From an uncultured Acidobacteriia bacterium (GTDB lineage: Bacteria; Acidobacteriota; Terriglobia; Bryobacterales; Bryobacteraceae): a stretch of DNA of 53,398 bases. Made by a program: the position numbers and the translations under genes. How positions within the stretch are numbered: position 1 is the first letter of the stretch; every line of letters starts with the position of its first letter. Positions 50,527 through 53,398 of this stretch are shown one piece after another. The stretch covers positions 1 to 53,398 of the forward strand of contig CAIYHG010000072.1 in assembly GCA_903925975.1 (NCBI GenBank), given 5' to 3'. The notes below the pieces were generated by a model. It was not told the DNA's origin. It saw nothing but the letters and a program-made list of their open reading frames with translations, and did no database searches.

Positions 50527-52275
50527 TCAACTCACCTTCATGACGAACATCGTCTGATCGTCGAAGGCGGTGGTGGAGAAGCGGTCTAAATCGTCGAAGA
50601 CGGCGTTGATCAGGCGCTTGGGGCGCATGTCGCAGTTCGCACGCACTGCTTTCCCCAGCCTTCCGCGGCCATATTCCACGCCGGCGGTGTTGATGTGGTC
50701 TGTGATGCCGTCCGAATAGAGCACCACCAGATCGCCGGGCTGCGCCTGGAAGACGCTTTCTTCGTATTCGCGCGCGTCAAGCAGGCCAAGCGGCACACCT
50801 TCGGCGCGGATATTCAGAATGTCGCTGCCGCGGCAAATCATGGGCGGCGCGGCGCCGGCGTTGGCCATGACGATGGCTCGCGTCCGCGGGTCCCATAGCA
50901 GCACGCAGAGCGTCACGTACCGCGCTTCTACTTTACGTTCGATCAGCGCGTCGTTCAGGGCCTTCAGGAGTTCGGCGGGCCGCCGGCGCCGGGGGGCCAG
51001 GAAACGCACCAGCCCGCTCACCAAAGCGCCGTAGAGCGCTGCCGCGGCGCCCTTGCCGCTGACGTCGCCAAACGCGATTACGGTTTGCCCGTCATTGTGC
51101 TGATAGAGGTCGTAAATATCGCCGCTGATCTCGCGCGCGGGCCGCAGGCGCACGGCCGCGTCCAAACCGCTGATCTCGGGGGCGGCATCGGGGAAGAGCA
51201 GCCGTTGCAGTTCACGCGCCGCGGTGAGGTCTTCCTGCATGCTGCGCTCGCGCGCGGCGATTTCTTCGTAGAGACGGGCGTTTTCCACGCTGCTGGCGAT
51301 TTGCGGCGCCAGCATGGCCAGCGAGCGCAGGTGATCGTCGGTGAAATGGGACACGCGGTTGCTTTCGAGGTCCATCACGCCGATCACGCGGTCGCGCACG
51401 ATCAGCGGCGCCGCAACCTCCGAGCGGATGCCTGGATGCGAGGCGATGTAGCGCGGATCCTTGAGCGTATCGTGAACCCGGACTATCTCCCGCGATTCCG
51501 CCGCGGCGCCAGTGATGCCCTTGCCGAGGGGAATGTTGTCGATGTTCACTCGCTCGTCATAGCGGATGCTAAACCGGTGGCGCAGCGCCTTGGCTTCCTG
51601 GTCTACCAGCAGAATGCTGAAAGCGTCGTAGCCGACCAGATCCCTCATGGTGCTGGCAATCTTGCCGAGCAGTTCGTTCAGATCGAGGATCGAAGAGAAC
51701 TCGCGCGAAATACTGGTGAGCCCGCGCAGCGTCTTGTGCTGGCGTTCCACGCGCCGGTAAAGCCGGGCGTTGTCAATGGCGGTACCCACCCGCGCGGCCA
51801 GCAACCGCAGCAGCGCGCGGTCGTACTCGCTGTAAGCGTTCACGCGAGTGGACTGCAGGTCAATGACGCCTACGAGTTTGCCCCGGGCGGTCATGGGCGC
51901 GGCCAACTCCGTCCGCACGGCATCCACGCTGTTCAGATAGCGCGGGTCGTTGCGTACGTCGCCGATCAGGATCGGTTCGCCCTGCAAAGCGGCCGCGCCG
52001 GTGATGCCTTCCCCCAAGGGGATGTACAGATTCCGGATGATGTCTTCGCGGTGGCCCACGCCGTGGCGGATGTGCAAGTCGCGGCGCTTCTCGCTGTAAA
52101 GAAGGATGGCGAAAAGGTCGTAAGGCAGCACGCGGTGGATGATCTCGGCGACGTTGGGCAGCAACTGATCGAGATCGAGCGTGGCGGTGGTGGCAGCCGA
52201 AACCTCCAGGAGGTAATCGAGCAGATCCGACCGGCCCCGGAACCGCACGGCGGCTTGCTTGCGAGTGGATTGCAT
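50527..52275 (-). CDS. GAF-GAF-PP2C (RsbU/SpoIIE-type) phosphatase
   Basis: A 582-residue signalling protein. Two GAF domains (about 35-170 and 195-345) share the pattern 'IPLGEGITGAAALQGEPI' and 'IPLGKGITGAAAESREIV'. The C-terminal PP2C/SpoIIE domain has 'AREISGDIYDLYQ', 'IAFGDVSGKGAAAAL' and 'VLYSDGITDHIN', with the metal-binding Asp residues intact. Such proteins dephosphorylate anti-sigma-factor antagonists in partner-switching stress responses. No RsbV/RsbW partner lies in the window. It follows deoC by 11 bases. Confidence 0.93.
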   Translation of the reverse strand: MQSTRKQAAVRFRGRSDLLDYLLEVSAATTATLDLDQLLPNVAEIIHRVLPYDLFAILLYSEKRRDLHIRHGVGHREDIIRNLYIPLGEGITGAAALQGEPILIGDVRNDPRYLNSVDAVRTELAAPMTARGKLVGVIDLQSTRVNAYSEYDRALLRLLAARVGTAIDNARLYRRVERQHKTLRGLTSISREFSSILDLNELLGKIASTMRDLVGYDAFSILLVDQEAKALRHRFSIRYDERVNIDNIPLGKGITGAAAESREIVRVHDTLKDPRYIASHPGIRSEVAAPLIVRDRVIGVMDLESNRVSHFTDDHLRSLAMLAPQIASSVENARLYEEIAARERSMQEDLTAARELQRLLFPDAAPEISGLDAAVRLRPAREISGDIYDLYQHNDGQTVIAFGDVSGKGAAAALYGALVSGLVRFLAPRRRRPAELLKALNDALIERKVEARYVTLCVLLWDPRTRAIVMANAGAAPPMICRGSDILNIRAEGVPLGLLDAREYEESVFQAQPGDLVVLYSDGITDHINTAGVEYGRGRLGKAVRANCDMRPKRLINAVFDDLDRFSTTAFDDQTMFVMKVS

Positions 52276-52286
52276 CGGAGTGCCGG

Positions 52287-52955
52287 TCAGCCGGCGGCCT
52301 CCGCGATCTTGACGCTCGCGCTCGCGCCGATGCGCGTCGCGCCCGCGGCGATCATCGCCTGCGCGTCTTCAAGCGTGCGTATTCCGCCCGAGGCCTTTAC
52401 GCCCATCTCCGGCCCCACCGTGGCGCGCATCAAGGCTATGTCCTGAGTCGTAGCGCCGGAAGCAGCGAAGCCCGTGGATGTCTTCACGAAATCCGCTCCG
52501 GCGGCTTTCGCCAAGAGGCACGCCGCAACCTTCTGTTCGTCGGTGAGGAGCGCCGTTTCGAGAATCACTTTGACGATGGCGCCGGCCACATGCGCCGTCT
52601 CCACCACCCGCCGAATGTCCGCTTCCACCGCCGCGCTATCGCCTGAGCGCAGCGCGCCGATGTTCATGACCATGTCGATTTCGCGTGCGCCATCGCGAAC
52701 CGCCGCGGCCGTCTCGGCAACTTTTGCTTCCGTGCTCGTTGCGCCCAACGGAAACCCCACCACCACGCACGCCGCCACGCCGGAACCGGCGAGCTCCCGC
52801 GCCACCAGCGGCGCCCAATACGCATTCACGCAAACGCTGGCGAAGTTGTAGCGTTTCGCCTCCTCGCAGAGGCGCAGAATGTCGTCGCGGACGGCGTCCG
52901 GTTTCAGGATGGTGTGGTCGATCAGGGATGCGATTGAGGGCTTCTGTCCGGTCAT
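52287..52955 (-). CDS. deoC: Deoxyribose-phosphate aldolase
   Basis: A 222-residue class I aldolase: '[11 protein letters not shown]' at the N-terminus, '[10 protein letters not shown]', '[13 protein letters not shown]', '[11 protein letters not shown]' and the Schiff-base Lys in 'DFVKTSTGF', ending with '[10 protein letters not shown]'. It splits deoxyribose-5-phosphate into acetaldehyde and glyceraldehyde-3-phosphate, feeding nucleoside sugar into central metabolism. It is the first gene of a probable two-gene unit with the RsbU-type gene. The upstream region holds no gene before the window ends. Confidence 0.97.
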   Translation of the reverse strand: MTGQKPSIASLIDHTILKPDAVRDDILRLCEEAKRYNFASVCVNAYWAPLVARELAGSGVAACVVVGFPLGATSTEAKVAETAAAVRDGAREIDMVMNIGALRSGDSAAVEADIRRVVETAHVAGAIVKVILETALLTDEQKVAACLLAKAAGADFVKTSTGFAASGATTQDIALMRATVGPEMGVKASGGIRTLEDAQAMIAAGATRIGASASVKIAEAAG

Positions 52956-53398
52956 CAGTCTAACGCCTTTCCGCGCCTCGAATACGCTTCGATTGGGACG
53001 CGTAAGTGTAACATTTATTTATGTTTCTGGCTGGGTCCGGCGAACTTTAATCATACCACAGCGGGCGCCCGAAGCCAGGGAAGACCAGGCGTCCGGAGCG
53101 ATTTCCCCGATTGAAAATCTTCATCGGGCCAAATCGGGCTGTGCCGGTGAAAGCCGGACTAGTGTAGTGCGGCTTAGATTTCGATGAGTAAGATTCGCGC
53201 TTAGGCAAAAAGGGTACAGGCACGAAGTTTCGCAACTGCGGCGAAATTCGAGCCAGTCCCACAGCTGTCCGGTTAGCATCTGTGGGAATGCTTGTACGGT
53301 GTTGAAAGGCCATGTCTTAAGGCGTGTTTCTATAGAAAACGATTTGAATCGCGTGGGGCGGCGACCAAGAAATATTGTGGCGATGATGGGGTGTGAAC
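52956..53398. other. Non-coding right edge with dispersed repeat copy 2
   Basis: The last 443 bases carry no convincing gene. On the minus strand an extended -10, TGTTACACT (about 53015-53007), is a possible start for deoC. The 49-bp repeat copy 2 is at 53212-53260. The final 60 bases become more AT-rich, and a short open frame runs off the edge, but I cannot identify it. Confidence 0.5.
53212..53260. repeat. 49-bp dispersed repeat, copy 2
   Basis: It matches 8981-9029 in 47 of 49 bases, same orientation. The two differences lie next to each other in the hairpin loop (GA against CT), so the stem is preserved. The flanking 'CTAGTGTAGTGCGGC' also resembles the DNA upstream of copy 1. Confidence 0.85.

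Overview
The window is about 53.4 kb of GC-rich bacterial chromosome. The first 380 bases are the 5' end of a 16S rRNA gene on the minus strand. Its sequence looks acidobacterial, close to subdivision 3 (Bryobacter/Solibacter type). The proteins agree: DUF507, secreted 'PDFICTR'-type proteins, many TPR proteins, M13 and M49-like peptidases, and a Trm112-like protein beside a glycosyltransferase. I see no integrase, IS transposase, prophage, tRNA or CRISPR array, so this is core chromosome with a few small accessory insertions.

Layout. 1-865: 16S 5' end and its upstream region. 866-8884: secreted proteins and peptidases, an alpha/beta hydrolase, a thioesterase, a Tat-exported DUF362 protein and a MITE-like element. 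9089-17033: an ArsR regulator followed by six tightly packed genes (hyfB-C-E-F-G-I order) encoding a membrane complex related to hydrogenase-4 and complex I. Its catalytic subunit has lost every [NiFe]-binding cysteine. 17137-23038: a secreted TPR protein, HrpB helicase, and a long TPR lipoprotein gene split by one in-frame TAG. 23234-27692: the conserved rpmH-rnpA-yidD-yidC-jag-mnmE cluster on the minus strand, without dnaA or a visible origin. 27820-34648: a 28-residue membrane peptide, an LTxxQ protein, a BNR-repeat protein, a CymR-like regulator next to cysteine synthase, a hybrid histidine kinase, DUF507 and a Crp-family regulator. 34868-36314: a HigBA toxin-antitoxin module and a DUF4386 protein. 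36620-42508: udg-coaBC-rpoZ-gmk-yicC-ABC exporter and a Trm112-like protein, all minus strand. 42580-48718: glycosyltransferase, membrane/coiled-coil protein, CDF transporter, CtpA-like protease, DinB protein, carboxylesterase. 48980-52955: a BrnT/CopG-type toxin-antitoxin module, a DUF805 protein with two zinc ribbons, a GAF-GAF-RsbU phosphatase and DeoC. The last 443 bases are non-coding and carry a second copy of a 49-bp dispersed repeat.

The most interesting part is the ArsR-controlled complex at 9089-17033. Its proton-pumping antiporter subunits and Fe-S small subunit are intact. The large subunit has Ser/Gly where hydrogenases have the four nickel-ligand cysteines. The small subunit is fused to a ferredoxin domain that keeps exactly one [4Fe-4S] ligand set. 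This fits the poorly characterised 'Ehr' (energy-converting-hydrogenase-related) complexes, whose substrate is unknown. A perfect 8-4-8 palindrome overlaps the -10 of the ArsR gene, which suggests autoregulation and a small-molecule or metal signal.

Other patterns: a three-copy double-hairpin repeat in intergenic gaps, one copy forming a terminator; several genes (arsR, higB, brnT, DUF362 and perhaps others) whose -10 box lies only 6-8 bases before the start codon, suggesting leaderless transcripts; and an rnpA gene whose conserved N-terminus has no ATG, GTG or TTG start. All functional calls come from reading motifs; no database search was run.
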